Positions 44,904-55,612 of a stretch of DNA of 64,000 bases are shown piece by piece (position 1 is the stretch's first letter; each line of letters opens with the position of its first letter). The notes below the pieces were generated by a model. It was not told the origin of the DNA, ran no database searches, and worked only from the letters and a program-made list of their open reading frames with translations. Source of the DNA: Macrothele yani (taxonomy: Eukaryota; Arthropoda; Arachnida; Araneae; Macrothelidae). The DNA lies in contig CM077011.1 in the NCBI GenBank assembly GCA_039090855.1, positions 17,237,001 through 17,301,000 on the forward strand. Direction: 5' to 3'. Position numbers and translations under genes: made by a program.

Positions 44904-45896
44904 CAGGGTTACAAGGAAAGTACTTGATCAGACCAATATCTCACGAAGTATGCGAGTTAGCGATTTACTTTTTGTGCAGTTGTAAAGGAATTCTCCTATG
45001 GCGCACACAATAGCATTACGAGGGATTCCCTCGCGCCCTTTTTATTGGAGGGTGGAGGCTATCGCGTCCCCCTTTGCAGATAGGGCAAAAAAGTCAATTT
45101 ATAAACTTGTTCATTGAGGCAAAAATAATACAAAAATGTTTTTGTCCCATAACAAAAGATGGAAGGGGACCGCGAACGTGGCTTCAAGAAAAACACAGCA
45201 TCCGGAAGCAACGACTGAGTATTTAGACAAGAACTTATTACTTAGAACTTATCTAAACTGGTAAGTTCTAAGTAAATGAAAACACAAAGGAAAAGTTTTC
45301 CTACAAACCATATCAACAGTTCTTGTTCTGAAATTAAACGGAGTTCTACATATTCAATATCAGACTTGGAGTCCAATAGAGTACAGAATACACTGAGACA
45401 AGGAGAAATAACATAAAGTGGCGAAACACTTATCCAATAGGAAAACTGTATGCACATCTAATGGACTTGTGTACGTGGTAAAGCTTTCGACTTCCTTCAC
45501 TGGTTCACGAAGTGTTGACATACCGACCACGCATATCATTTGTGGTGTCTGACGACGGAGCAGAAAGCACATTTGAAATCCATGCAAATATGCTTCGGAC
45601 GCAGCGACTCAGGCAGCTTTCTGCTATTTTCGTATTTGGAGAGGTCCCCTTCCGTCTTTCGTTATGGAACAAAAACATTTATGCACTATTTTTGCCTTTT
45701 TGAACAAGTTTGCATATGACTTTTGGGGGGCGCGGTAGTCCCTTCAACCCCACCCCAAAGGAGATCCTTCGTGGTGTTATTGTGTGCGTCATAGGGGTTT
45801 TTCTATACAACTGCACAAGAAGTAAATCGCTAACTGCCATAGTTGGTGAGATCTTGGCCTGATCAAGGACTTTCCTTGTAACACTGTATACAAACT
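44904..45896. mobile_element. Non-autonomous DNA element with ~290-bp TIRs
   Basis: CAGGGTTACAAGGAAAGTAC at the left and the complement of CAGTGTTACAAGGAAAGTCC at the right continue as inverted arms to about 45195 and back from 45600. TA lies outside both ends (44902-44903 and 45897-45898). The centre has a small hairpin (ACTTAGAACTTA ... TAAGTTCTAAGT, 45237-45273) and no transposase. It is compatible with a Tc1/mariner-mobilised element. Confidence 0.8.
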
Positions 45897-45985
45897 CCTC
45901 TCAGCAAGAAATTACTTAACAATCGCGCAGAGGACCTGAAATAAAAAAGAATTGTACTATTAACATAAAGTGCATATGTTTTATA

Positions 45986-47200
45986 CACTAGCTACCAACA
46001 AGTAATTGGACACCCCTGCAATCTACGATATCTGCGGTTCTGATACACGTCACGGCCGCCGCCGTTAAATATCGTGTGGGAAACAACGCAATCAGTCGCA
46101 TGCAAGATGCCACGCAGTTCGGAACTATCTGATTTCGAGAGAGGTGTAATCGTCGGGTATCACAGAAATGGCCGATCCATACGTGACATATTCAGCTAGT
46201 TGAAGTACTCAAAATCGGCAGTGGCCTACGTGATTAGCAAGGGGAAGATGAGAGGTGACTGTCGGAATGCGCCCCGACCCGGCAGACCCACAAAACTGGG
46301 AGTTAGGGACCGACGGGTGCTGGCCAGAGAAATTCGGAAGAATCGCACCAAATTGATGGGCCACATCCGCGAGGAGTTTCAACAGGCATCCTGGAGTGTT
46401 CTTTCGATGAATGCCATCCGTAAGGAAGCCCATCTGCTCGGTTATCATGGGCGTGCTGCTGCCCACAAGCCTTTGATCACCAAGTCCAATAGCGCTGCTC
46501 GGTTAACGTGGTGCAAAGAACGTCGTCAGTGGACCGTTGAACAGTGAAAACAGGTTCTCTGGAGCGATGAATCAAGGATCACCCTCTTCCGTTCGGATGG
46601 CAGGGTCTGGGTTTGGCGTCTACCTGAAGACCGCCTCCTGCCGGAATGTATTGTGACAATTGTGAAGTTCGTCGGCGGTGGAATTATGCTATGATGGTGT
46701 TTCTCCTGGTATGGTACGGGACCCTTTGTTGCAATTCCTGGTAGACTCAACGCCGAGACCTACTGCACCATTTTGGATGACCATGCGCTTCCTACGTTGT
46801 GGCAGTTTTACCGGGTGGACCCATGTTACTTTCAGGATGACAATGTCTCCTGACATGTTGCGAAGTCCACCATGGCTTGGTATGGTGACAATGTGGTTAA
46901 TCGAATGGACTGGCCTGCGCAGGACCTGGACCTTAACCCTATCGAGCACCTCTGGGACGAGATGGAGCGTCGACTTAAGGGGTGCCCCCACCGTCCGAAA
47001 CGGTGAAGAAACTGACCTGTCTTCTCCAAGCCGAGTGGAAGAAAATACCGCTAACCGTCGTACAACGCCTGGTTGAGAATATGCCCCGTAGAGTCGCAGC
47101 TGTAATCGCCGCTCGTGGAGGCTCCACCAACTATTGAAGGTGAATAAACTTCGTTTTCCTTTGCTATCACAGGTGTTCAATTACTTGTTGGTAGATAGTG
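45986..47200 (+). mobile_element. Tc1-like transposon, full length, copy of family T1
   Basis: TA at 45984-45985 and 47201-47202 flank CACTAGCTACCAACAAGTAA and the complement of CACTATCTACCAACAAGTAA, ~28-bp terminal inverted repeats. At 1215 bp it is short but collinear with the copy at 62485-63693. Confidence 0.9.
46107..47137 (+). pseudogene. Tc1-like transposase (family T1), with nonsense codons
   Basis: It starts MPRSSELSDFERGVIVGYHR at 46107. A stop replaces the codon after IRDIFS. It resumes KYSKSAVAYVISKGKMRG and RDRRVLAREIRKNRTKLMG (HTH), then CKERRQWTVEQ, stop, [20 protein letters not shown] (first D), [40 protein letters not shown] then VS, stop, H (second D block), [20 protein letters not shown] (the E is present; SPD changed to DLD), and a frameshifted C-terminus with ..VIAARGGSTNY-like end. 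Four or more stops or frameshifts. Confidence 0.9.
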
Positions 47201-47394
47201 TATATCGTTATTACATCATATTTGCTGCATGAACACCTGAGTTTTTAAGCTTAGAACGCATTGTTAACCATCTCCGGTATTGGAAGATCCATGCGAGCAA
47301 CCTGGACATGGAACACGTACGTAAACATCATGCTGGATCAAGTTAAATCGCGACACGTTATAATATAAAACACGACCTGTAACCAATTAGCACG

Positions 47395-47720
47395 CTAATG
47401 TCTGCATTCGTGATTCCATTGCATCGTTAGATGTCTGTGGTTGAGTGCCAAAAGAATTCGAAGCCATGGGGTGCTAGAGAGCAGTCCTCTGTTAAGTAGA
47501 CGACGTTGTACTGGACCGGATGACAAAGCCTGACTTGTGACAGTGTTCCGCTGCTGCATTAGCACTGTGGATGCAGCTGTGCGATCGGTCACTGCCATGC
47601 GGTGGAGGGGTCTGTCACCTCGGGCATTCGTGTAATTTTGCAGTCCATTTCCTAAATGTCTATGTGTCTGATCCTCATCTGCCCACTGACGCCACATTGG
47701 CATTGGTTTTGGTCCCGTAA
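47395..47720 (-). pseudogene. Tc1-like transposase N-terminal fragment
   Basis: The minus frame reads VWRQWADEDQTHRHLGNGLQ-like sequence, ARGDRPLHRMAVTDRTAAST, QRNTVTSQALSSGPVQRRLL, and RGLLSSTPWLRILLALNHRH. This corresponds to the HTH/linker region (RED..(I/V).RMA..DRAATS and RTVRRRL...GL..RRPWLRLPLT..HR) of another Tc1 lineage. It stops before the first catalytic D. Confidence 0.65.
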
Positions 47721-48070
47721 GAGTAGCAATTTCGAACTAGGAAAATCCAACTTTTCTGATCCAAACAATCCTTCTTCGCTCAAAGTCCGTCAGGCGTTTA
47801 TAATGCGACCGTCATCGGCGACAGGTCACGATGCGACACTTGAAACTAAATTTTCGACTAAATTTTGGCTCTTTATTGATTGCAACATCTCGCTTGAGCC
47901 AGATCTTTATACCCAAGGTCAAACAGTTGAGACAGTGCCGCTCCGAAACCGTATGCACATTTTTCCTGACATTTTAATCATTTGCATATCCTACGCTGCT
48001 GTACACATCCTGTAATTTTCAACTTAACACCAGTAGTACTGCATGGTGTTGCAGTTTTCTCAAACAGTAA

Positions 48071-48194
48071 GGTTGAACTTGCCAACAGTAAAGGTCGAAC
48101 TTGCCAACAGTAAAGGTCGAACTTGCCAACAGTAAAGGTCGAACTTGCCAACAGTAAAAGTCGAACTTGCCAACAGTAAAGGTCGAACTTGCCT
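48071..48194. repeat. Minisatellite, 22-bp unit, ~5.6 copies
   Basis: GTCGAACTTGCCAACAGTAAAG repeats almost perfectly. There are no spacers, so it is not CRISPR-like. Confidence 0.95.
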
Positions 48195-48287
48195 GTTTTT
48201 TTGTCTTTTAATGTTACCTGTGCCTCGTACATATGCAACTTAAAAATACGGAACATTACAGCTACGTGCAATGTAAATTGAACTTAC

Positions 48288-48546
48288 TTCACTAAGAACC
48301 AACCAATGATCGCTTGTACATTCTACTTGAATTCTGAGAACACGAATTGGCCCCACAGTAGGCACAACGGCTCCTTCAGCAATACCAGTAGTTCCAACGA
48401 AGTTTCCTACTATAAGGTAATTGTCCTCTGTGCTTGGGTAAGGAATTAAATCCGGAATCTTCGGTTGGACAGCTGGAAGAACGTGAACAGTGGCATTCAT
48501 TAAAATATCTTCGGGGTGTTCTGTGTTTCCGCTGCGAAAATAGAAC
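48288..48546 (-). CDS. Candidate internal coding exon of a host gene
   Basis: An acceptor (CTTTCATCATTTTAG) is followed by 259 bp open in one frame and a consensus donor GAA|GTAAGT at 48287-48282. The exon begins with the last base of a codon and ends on a codon boundary. It encodes FYFRSGNTEHPEDILMNATV, HVLPAVQPKIPDLIPYPSTE, DNYLIVGNFVGTTGIAEGAV and VPTVGPIRVLRIQVECTSDH WLVLSE. The end resembles the (Y/F)(V/L)R(I/L).V......W(L/V)(V/L).SE pattern that closes discoidin/F5-8C-like domains. That is only a hint. No stops; composition unlike the surrounding transposon relics. Confidence 0.55.
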
Positions 48547-49214
48547 CTAAAATGATGAAAGAATTATCTTAAAATTTACTCCAACATCGGGTGAGTTCAT
48601 TTTATACGATGCATATCAGCAAAGGGAAAAACTTGAAAAACAGCTAGAAATGCAGTAATAGTGAATAACAAACATTAATGTGACAAAAATATTTTTTCCC
48701 AAAAGTTGTTTCGAATAAAATTTATTTAAAATTCAGTTGTTTTTGAGGAAAATGAATTTTAAATCTGAGAGTGCATACTAAAAAGTAAGCGCTGTTCCTA
48801 ATAAATGAGCCGCCACTATAATCTGTAAGAAAACACTCGCATCTGCGGGGTGGAATGTTAAAAACAGGAGCGTCAGCTATTAGCTTCAGAGAAGATACAA
48901 GTCCTGTAGTATAATGCTCCGTTATATTAGCAAAATGGTTCTTAGAAACAGCCATAACAAAACATAGCTGATCGTGCCATGTTGAAAGTCACCGAGCTCC
49001 TCCGTAGAGCTCATTTTACTCTTCATGCATGTATAAGACGTTCGCTAGGCCACGTGCATCTTTTTATACCTTTGTGGGCCATAGCTGTGACGAACATGAA
49101 CAAATCCACTATTAGAAAGGTGAGGTCGGATACTTTTGACTATACATAATGTATCTGCTGGTGAAAGAGAAAATAGATCCGACTGATAAACATACTGGTA
49201 TTTTATTGTGAACG
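48547..49214. other. Upstream intron or flank of the candidate exon
   Basis: A 78-codon minus frame (48722-48955) has SLKLIADAPVFNIPPRRCEC. It is unrecognised, and its possible donor would give the wrong phase for the exon at 48546. Nothing else seen. Confidence 0.35.
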
Positions 49215-49215
49215 G

Positions 49216-49430
49216 TCTGAGGCTTTCTACTGATGTCTACTGTTTTTTGCATAAAAATTTCTGATGTCTAGCAATTTGATAATCAGACAAAAAGTCTGAG
49301 GCTTTCTACTGATGTCTACTGTTTTTTTGTTTTGTCAGAAAATAAATGAAGAGTTCTATTAAGTAATAATTTGAATGAAGTTCATGATTTTTGTCTGATT
49401 ATCAAATTGCTAGACATCAGAAATTTTTAT
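49216..49430. repeat. Compound direct and inverted repeat
   Basis: GTCTGAGGCTTTCTACTGAT (with ~15 more bases) occurs at 49215 and 49294. A 43-bp segment at 49251-49293 recurs as an exact complement at 49388-49430 (TTTTTGTCTGATTATCAAAT...). Confidence 0.95.
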
Positions 49431-49907
49431 TCAGTTACTTTAGTACTTTAAAATACATTTATAATTTCCCTTTCGCTAGTAGGTATTATTTCAGCATTTG
49501 AAGTGTAGGTAGATTTCCGACGTCAGCGCGTATTTCTTTGAAATTTCTTTTTAATAGTGAGAAAAGATTTATCCGCACTTGAAAAAAGTACTTTTCTGAG
49601 AATATACTTGCTCCGAAAATCTAAAGTTCTCAGGAAGTTAAAGAGAATAAATTGGGTTAACGTCGTGCTCTTCGAAGTGTCTTTACTCAGTTTAAGATTA
49701 CTACTCATATTCCATTTGGTTGGGACAAATAAATTTCATTTGCGTTCTAGCGAAATCCTGTGGTGTTTTCTTAGAAAATGAAAATCCTTGTAGTTAAAGA
49801 CTCTGCATCGTATTTCATGCTACTATTCCTCAAAATTTCGAAATTCGTACGATTTGTAGATGAAAGGGCCCTATTCTAGAATTTCAAGCTGGCACTTGAA
49901 TTTTTTT
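49431..49907. other. Unassigned DNA
   Basis: No recognised feature. Two antiparallel frames near 49523-49781 show no domain. Confidence 0.4.
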
Positions 49908-50126
49908 CCTCTTTGTTTTTGAGTGTAATAAACATCGTAAACAACTCAGCTGATTGGCTATAAGCAGTCGGCAGTCTCTAATTTTGGGCTGGTTCCAGGG
50001 AAGGGAGAGAATCCGTGCTACCTACCAGGCAAGCACACCATCCATGCTTTACTCGTGATTCGAACCCAGACTCATTACGGCCGAGCTGTTCAAAGCCAGA
50101 GCTTAGACAACTGCACCGCCGTGGCA
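49908..50126 (-). mobile_element. SINE1 (tRNA-derived), old copy
   Basis: The minus strand has CTGCCACGGCGGTGCAGTTG, a degraded A box, and B box GGTTCGAATCA. The body includes CTCTCCCTTCCCTGGAACCAG. Divergence and small indels are higher than in other copies. Confidence 0.8.
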
Positions 50127-50849
50127 GCTGTTTGCTGAGTAAAATTAATTACATAATTATGGCTTTTCCTAGAATCGAAAAACAAGGTAATCGGAAACCG
50201 AATTCGATATCCAAGAAAGGCCTATATAGAGAGAGAGATCAGAAAGAGGGAAATGAAAAGAGGAAGAGACTGAGTGATCAAGTGAGGATCTGAAAAGGGA
50301 GAGACAACCAGAAAAATTATATAGTAATAAATAAAAGAGACAGTATGTGCATTTGTCTCTACGTGTGTATGGGTGTTAGCGAGTGAAACAGTGACAGAAA
50401 GAGTGATATAAAAATTCAGGGTTAAAATGAGAGAGCGAGACACAGAATGCGAAAATAGGAGAAAAGGACCGGAAGTGGAAGGTAATCTTAACTGTACACT
50501 AAATGCTTTATCAAGTGAGCAAGAGCATTTCCTGGTACTTAGCAGCTTAAATAAAAGGATATTGCATGCGTTTAGTTTCACTTTTCGAAACTAGCTCATG
50601 CACAACTTATAACAACGAAAGCCCATTCTATATTTCAGAATGCTGCTAACATCTGTTCCCGCACTGGAAACGAAATAAGTTAGTTACTGTTGAAGTATTA
50701 ATTTTAAGGATTTCCAAGTCCATTGATAAAAACCAACAACGTTTCGCTAAGATGGATCATGAGCGAAATTTAACCCTCTTTTACTCATATCTGGAATTAT
50801 GATAAGCAACATTCTGGTGAAACTCAATATGGGCAGTTCAATTTGGCGG
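50127..50849. other. Unassigned DNA
   Basis: Purine-rich GA tracts (50220-50300) and no gene recognised. Confidence 0.4.
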
Positions 50850-51290
50850 AAACAGCACGACAGCTTGGACCCCAAATGCATTGCTACAACCCTTCAAGCT
50901 GGGGAAGGCAACGTTATGGTTTGGGGAATGTTTTCCTGACATGCTTTGAGCCCTTTAATTCTTGTTGATCAACGTCTGACTGGCACATCATATCTAAACA
51001 TCGTTGCGAACCAAGTGCATCCTGTCATGTGGATGGTTTATCCCAATGGCGATGGCTACTTTCAACAAGATAATGCGTCCTGCCATAGTGCTCATATTGT
51101 ACAGGATTGGTTTCAGGAACATGCCGGTCAGTTTACTTTGCTTAGGTGGCCCCCACAATCTCCAGATTTCAACCTCATTGAGAATTTGTGGGTTGAGGTT
51201 GAACGAGCCATCAGACATCTGGATCCACAACCCTGCAATCTCACACTCCTGGAAAGTGCTATTCATCAAGCATGGTCTCAGATTAATTAA
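50850..51290 (+). pseudogene. Tc1-like transposase C-terminal fragment
   Basis: After GNVMVWGMFS and a stop comes an open 114-codon stretch: LILVDQRLTGTSYLNIVANQ, VHPVMWMVYPNGDGYFQQDN with ASCHSAHIVQDWF (second D), PPQSPDFNLIENLWVEVERA (the E is present) and IRHLDPQPCNLTLLESAIHQ. It ends at SQIN before the usual last ~20 residues. The N-terminal half and first D are missing. Confidence 0.8.
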
Positions 51291-51897
51291 ATTTCAGCTA
51301 AACTGTTTTGCTCACAATTTTGCATCATTACCTTTACATTTTTTATGCGTTGTTACAAATGTCTTTTTGTTTTGGTGAAGGTGCTATATTTTGCACAAGA
51401 GCAAGAGTACTTCAAAATTAATTTCTTCGCTTAGTTGTAACCGTGGCTTCCATATTTATCAGAAGTGAAGTTCAGTAGTCATTTTGAGGGATAAAGAATT
51501 TGAATCATTTTCCTTCAATTCCTGCCATTTCGATGAGATGGGCAACGAACATTCAATGTGAGCTTTTTCTCACGCAACAGAGGGGGTGTTAGATTTATAG
51601 TCTCGCGGATTTAAGAGAAGAGTAGAACCGGACACTTTTGCTTTTCAGCCGTCCCAAGCAAAGCGATTTAGTAAGAGAAGAGGGGGCAGCGAAGTAATTA
51701 AGAACTTAGAGTTTTCAAAGAGAATGCATTTCTAAGGTGTGGCTTCGCTTTCTTGGAAGGCATAGGAATGCGTTGGATTTTCACTGTTCGGCGAGGGGAC
51801 GCCTTTTAGGGGGTTCTACGGGCAACGGGAGAAGACACTCGGTGGGAGAAAATCGGAGGAAGAAGGAGGATTTTTAGCGAGGTGCGAAGGACTCGCA
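51291..51897. other. Unassigned DNA
   Basis: Purine-rich segments at 51600-51890; no gene or terminal repeat recognised. Confidence 0.4.
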
Positions 51898-51966
51898 GAT
51901 GCTTCCTCTGCAGTAAGTTCTGTCTCGCAGTACCTGCGCTACAGAACTTACTGCAGAGGAAGCATC
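51898..51966. repeat. Near-perfect 69-bp palindrome
   Basis: Arm GATGCTTCCTCTGCAGTAAG+TTCTGT (51898-51923) is matched exactly by 51941-51966. The 17-nt centre, CTCGCAGTACCTGCGCT, itself pairs CGCAG with CTGCG around TAC. A transcript would fold into an almost unbroken hairpin. Confidence 0.98.
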
Positions 51967-52985
51967 AAACGAACCCTCCACACAGGGCGCTGTGACAGAA
52001 CTCAGCACCAAGCCCTGCAACATAGATTCAATCACATGCATATCATGAAACTCCTGTCAGTTTTCGATGATCCAATTTGCACTTTTATTAAATAAAACTT
52101 TGAGCTGTCTATGCCCAGAGGTTTTCTTTTGGGCTGTAAGACACAAAAATCATTTACCCTTTGTTGATAAGGTAAGTAATAAGAAATATCAGTTAAAGCA
52201 ACTGTTGCTCATAACAGTCCTTCGTATCAAATATTAGAAGAAAACGCGGATTCTGCCCTTATTTGTCAAGCCATGTAACCTTCTTACAAAAATGCATTTC
52301 CAAGATCTGCGTTAGAATAATTCATTCAATTATCAGTTCTAGTTTTCGAATTAAATTACATTTTTGTTGTCCGTAATACCACTAAAAACTCTTAATGCTA
52401 TGCGGAAAATAGAAAATATCGCAGTTTAACCGCCTTGCTCGCAATGATTGTTTCCCTTTTCTTTCGCATGACAGGTATTGCTCAACTGCTCCCAACGCAG
52501 AAATATTTTTTTACCCCAAAATCAAATAAAAAAGTACGCAAAGAAGGAAGAACAAAAGCACAACACGTAGCATACGCACTTCCGACCATCAAATCCCAAA
52601 GTTAAAAGGAATCGAAAAATATTTTGCACTAAAATTATTTATTTTATGAATGTCTTTATTTTTTGGTTTCACTTAGACGGCCGCATTTGTCAAAAATGTT
52701 TTGAAATTTTCTATAATCAGTATTTGCACAATTCCAGAAAAAGTAAAAGAAAAGTTTTCTTACAGTAATTTTATTTTGGGGGAATAGTTCAGAATTTTTG
52801 GACTATAATTTACATTAAATATACTTATGTTAAAGATCGCATTTTTTTTTAAAAAATAGCGAATTTGTTTATTAGAGAGGGAGCGGGTGCTTTGACCTCG
52901 ATGACTTTTTTTTGAATCTCTGAAACGTGATCGGAGTTCAATTTATGTAGAGTTTGAATTGGTAGGGAAGTTTAATATTCTTTGA
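51967..52985. other. Unassigned DNA
   Basis: AT-rich, no recognised feature. Confidence 0.4.
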
Positions 52986-53244
52986 CCCTTCGTCGAACGC
53001 GTCGTTGACCTGAGCGTACGTGATCGCAATGCACCTATACAGAGGTTTTCGATGAAAATTACGGAAGAATAATATTCAAATACTTTGCCTTTGTTGATAA
53101 TTATCTTTACTATAATGAATGTAAATCTATTTACATTAAACATTACAGAAAACATTACCCTATTTTCCGGGTTTCATGGGATAATGTTTTTGTGAACAAG
53201 CTATGCAGATCATCTCCGCATGCTGTAAACAAAGAAAACGTTCG

Positions 53245-53927
53245 CTATAGCTGTGACGAAAAAATGAACGCTATATTTTTGTTTTGCACGTTTGTTTTAA
53301 GTATAATAGTTGAACACCGCGGAACGCTCCTGCACATTATACATCTGCGAGGTATGCCATCCAACTAAATACTGTGAGTAATTTGGTTGTAATACACCTG
53401 TACAAACCCCGAGTTGGTGCAGGGATGTTCCGCAGTGTTCAACTACTTAAGGCTATACGAGACCGGCCATCTTGTATTGTGCCTTCTCTTGTTAACCAAC
53501 GGGCAAGCGCATTTCACAAATTGCTCGGATAATTTTGCACATTTTGGAACACCGTTTGTGGCTAACGCAATATATATGATAAATTAAGAGTTCTCTGGTT
53601 TCGGATTTTCATTTTGGACCATTTAAGTATTTTTTAGTAATTAATAAAGCTATGGAAGACGCCTTGGTACGACTTTCGCTGCAGATAAAAAATGAAGGGA
53701 AAGGTCAATAAAAATTCTGAAACCAGGAAACTCTTTATTTATCATATATCTTGCGTTAGCCACAAACGGTGTTCCAAAATGTGCAAAATTGCCGGAGCAA
53801 TTTGTGAAATACGCTTGCCCGTTGGTTAATAAGAGAAGGCAGCAATACAAGATGGCGGGTCTCGTAGAGCCTTAAAACAAACGTGTGAAAGAGAAATATG
53901 ACGTTCATTATTTCGTCACAGCTATAG
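53245..53927. mobile_element. Inverted-repeat element nested in piggyBac
   Basis: CTATAGCTGTGACGAAA at the left and its complement at the right start arms of roughly 300 bp (ignoring the inner insertion). The arms share AACGTGTGAAA-like, AAGAGAAGGCA and CACAAACGGTGTTCC blocks and their complements. TA dinucleotides lie at both edges. There is no coding capacity, so it is MITE-like or a fold-back element. Confidence 0.8.
53301..53446. mobile_element. 146-bp TTAA-flanked MITE inside the left arm
   Basis: TTAA at 53297-53300 and 53447-53450 flanks a 146-bp segment. Its ends are inverted repeats: AGTTGAACACCGCGGAACG and the complement of CGTTCCGCAGTGTTCAACT-like sequence, with a 5-bp extra TAATA on the left. 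The right arm of the outer element lacks this segment, giving an empty-site comparison. Confidence 0.85.
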
Positions 53928-54109
53928 TACGGATAACAACGTATGACAGCATTGTGAATTCTGTGATTCCTGAGCTAAACTTAGAAAACGTTCGCACTTG
54001 ACAGATGAATATAACATTCTTTTTGCTTCCGCTCAACAACTGAAGCATCTCTTTTGAGCGTTACCACACGTCGAACTCATGGAGGGCCCTGCAAATGGGA
54101 TTGTTTGTA

Positions 54110-54774
54110 AACCCTGACCTGCTATCCATCCAGAAATACTTTGTCTTCTACAAAGCTGCTGTAACACCAGTTCTGAAGAAAGTTGCTTCAGAAAATACCT
54201 ACCGTACTTCCAGTTGTACGTTTACCATACTTCCAGGGACAACCCGTAAGGAGCCAGGTTTTTCACTTTGTAATTCTTAGGATTTGATACCACTGATATT
54301 TAGCACCACATAAGAAACTGCCATGGACCACCGTCGAGAAGACCAAGCCATTTTGTAAGACGCTCACATTTGATCAACACCATAATTAATAGCATCGTAA
54401 TATGTGAGGATCTGGTTTTAGCTGGTCTCCTGTATCTTGGGCAAAATTTTCTGAAACTGTCGTCAAGTATCCGTTGAACTCTGTACTTTTCTATATTTCC
54501 TTGATTTGTTCTTTCCTATGAAAACTCTTTCCCCGTCGGCTTTCTAGTTGCTGTCTTCTCCTGATGTAACTTCTTGCGGATTTTCGGAATCCAAATACCT
54601 CGTTTCAGTAGCGATCACTTCATGTTCATTGTCATCATCGATGCTTTCTTCACTCATATCGTCCGAAATCAGCATAGCCCGTATAGGTGCAGCGTTACGT
54701 TCGTAATTTGGATCAAAATGCTCCATGACTACCGCCCAGAGAACGCGCGCAATTACTAACTCCGGCAGTCGCAC
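54110..54774 (-). pseudogene. piggyBac-like transposase relic
   Basis: The N-terminal frame, from 54774, reads AMLISDDMSEESIDDDNEHE and SENPQEVTSGEDSN, then stops. An acidic start like this is typical of piggyBac proteins. Further on, NYGVDQM..ASYKMAWSSRR then WSMAVSYVVLNISGIKS match the C-terminal block GGVD..D.(M)...Y...R.(T/S)RRWP...FY..LD(V/I)SG.NA. The entire catalytic centre between them (DDD region) is deleted. A decayed tail runs to about 54110. Confidence 0.65.
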
Positions 54775-55301
54775 ACACTGTATCTCACAAATACAAACTT
54801 TTCTCTGAACGCAACCGCGTACTAAGCCAGCTGCCGAAACCTACAACAGCTTTTTCTGGAAGGTAATCTGAGTAGCAAATGAAATGTATTTCGGCACAGT
54901 TGTTTCTAGCTCCAAGAAATTATCATAGATAAGATGCTGAAAGATACAGCGCGACCGACGAAGGGTTAAAAAGCAGGTACTGGTGGAACGAATCATTGTG
55001 GATCTTAGTGTTAAGCATTTCTAGAACTTTTCAATAAACAATTTCTAGTAATAATCTCCCAGACATATCCGGATGTATACAATAACAAGGACGTTTACAC
55101 AAAACTTCCTAATCCGGCCATTTCTTGCACAGACTTGTGCCAAATTAGCGAGAGGGGAGGACTACTGGGAGTGCATAAAGATTTAGTTTAATATTTCATT
55201 AAATTTAATATTACAAATATACTATATGTAGTACATATATACACTGCTGGCCACCCAAAATGCAATACCAAGAAAGACACAAGATAGCAAAGCCAGATTT
55301 T

Positions 55302-55522
55302 TTTTTTTTTTTGATTGGAGGTTTAACGACCACCGTGAGCAACTCAATGGGCTATAAGCAGTCACCCTTCCCTAATTTAGGGTCACTGGTTCCAGGGAAG
55401 GGAGAGAGCCAGTGCCGTAAGACAAACACAACATCCATGCCTGACCAGGATTCGAACCCGGACCCCTTACGGACGAATGATCAGAGGCCAGCGCCTTAGA
55501 CCACTGCGCCACCGGGGCGGCA
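55302..55522 (-). mobile_element. SINE1 (tRNA-derived), young copy
   Basis: The minus-strand head is GCCGCCCCGGTGGCGCAGTG, with B box GGTTCGAATCC and a poly(A) tail. CAAAGCCAGATTTT at 55288-55301 and 55523-55536 is a 14-bp duplication. It is inserted just inside the Tc1 terminal repeat. Confidence 0.95.
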
Positions 55523-55612
55523 CAAAGCCAGATTTTCTGGACCCATAACAACAAATACAAAAATGAAACGATTAAGCTTACAGGCCCACGCGATTTGCGG
55601 GACACGCAGACA

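Larger units (their letters stand above)
52986..54965 (-). mobile_element. piggyBac-like element with nested insertions
   Basis: Left end CCCTTCGTCG (52986-52995) and right end CGACGAAGGG (54956-54965) are inverted repeats. TTAA follows on the right (54966-54969) and TTGA precedes on the left, a mutated TTAA. TTAA targets and CCC-starting termini are piggyBac hallmarks. Transposase relics lie on the minus strand. Two further inverted-repeat elements sit inside. Confidence 0.75.

Noticed and set aside
48071..48194. Regular 22-bp repeats as a CRISPR-like array
   Set aside because: Repeats are directly adjacent with no spacers and the context is eukaryotic; it is a minisatellite.
48722..48955. 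78-codon minus frame as the exon preceding 48546
   Set aside because: Its possible donor ends on a codon boundary, which does not match the phase required by the next exon, and no domain is visible.
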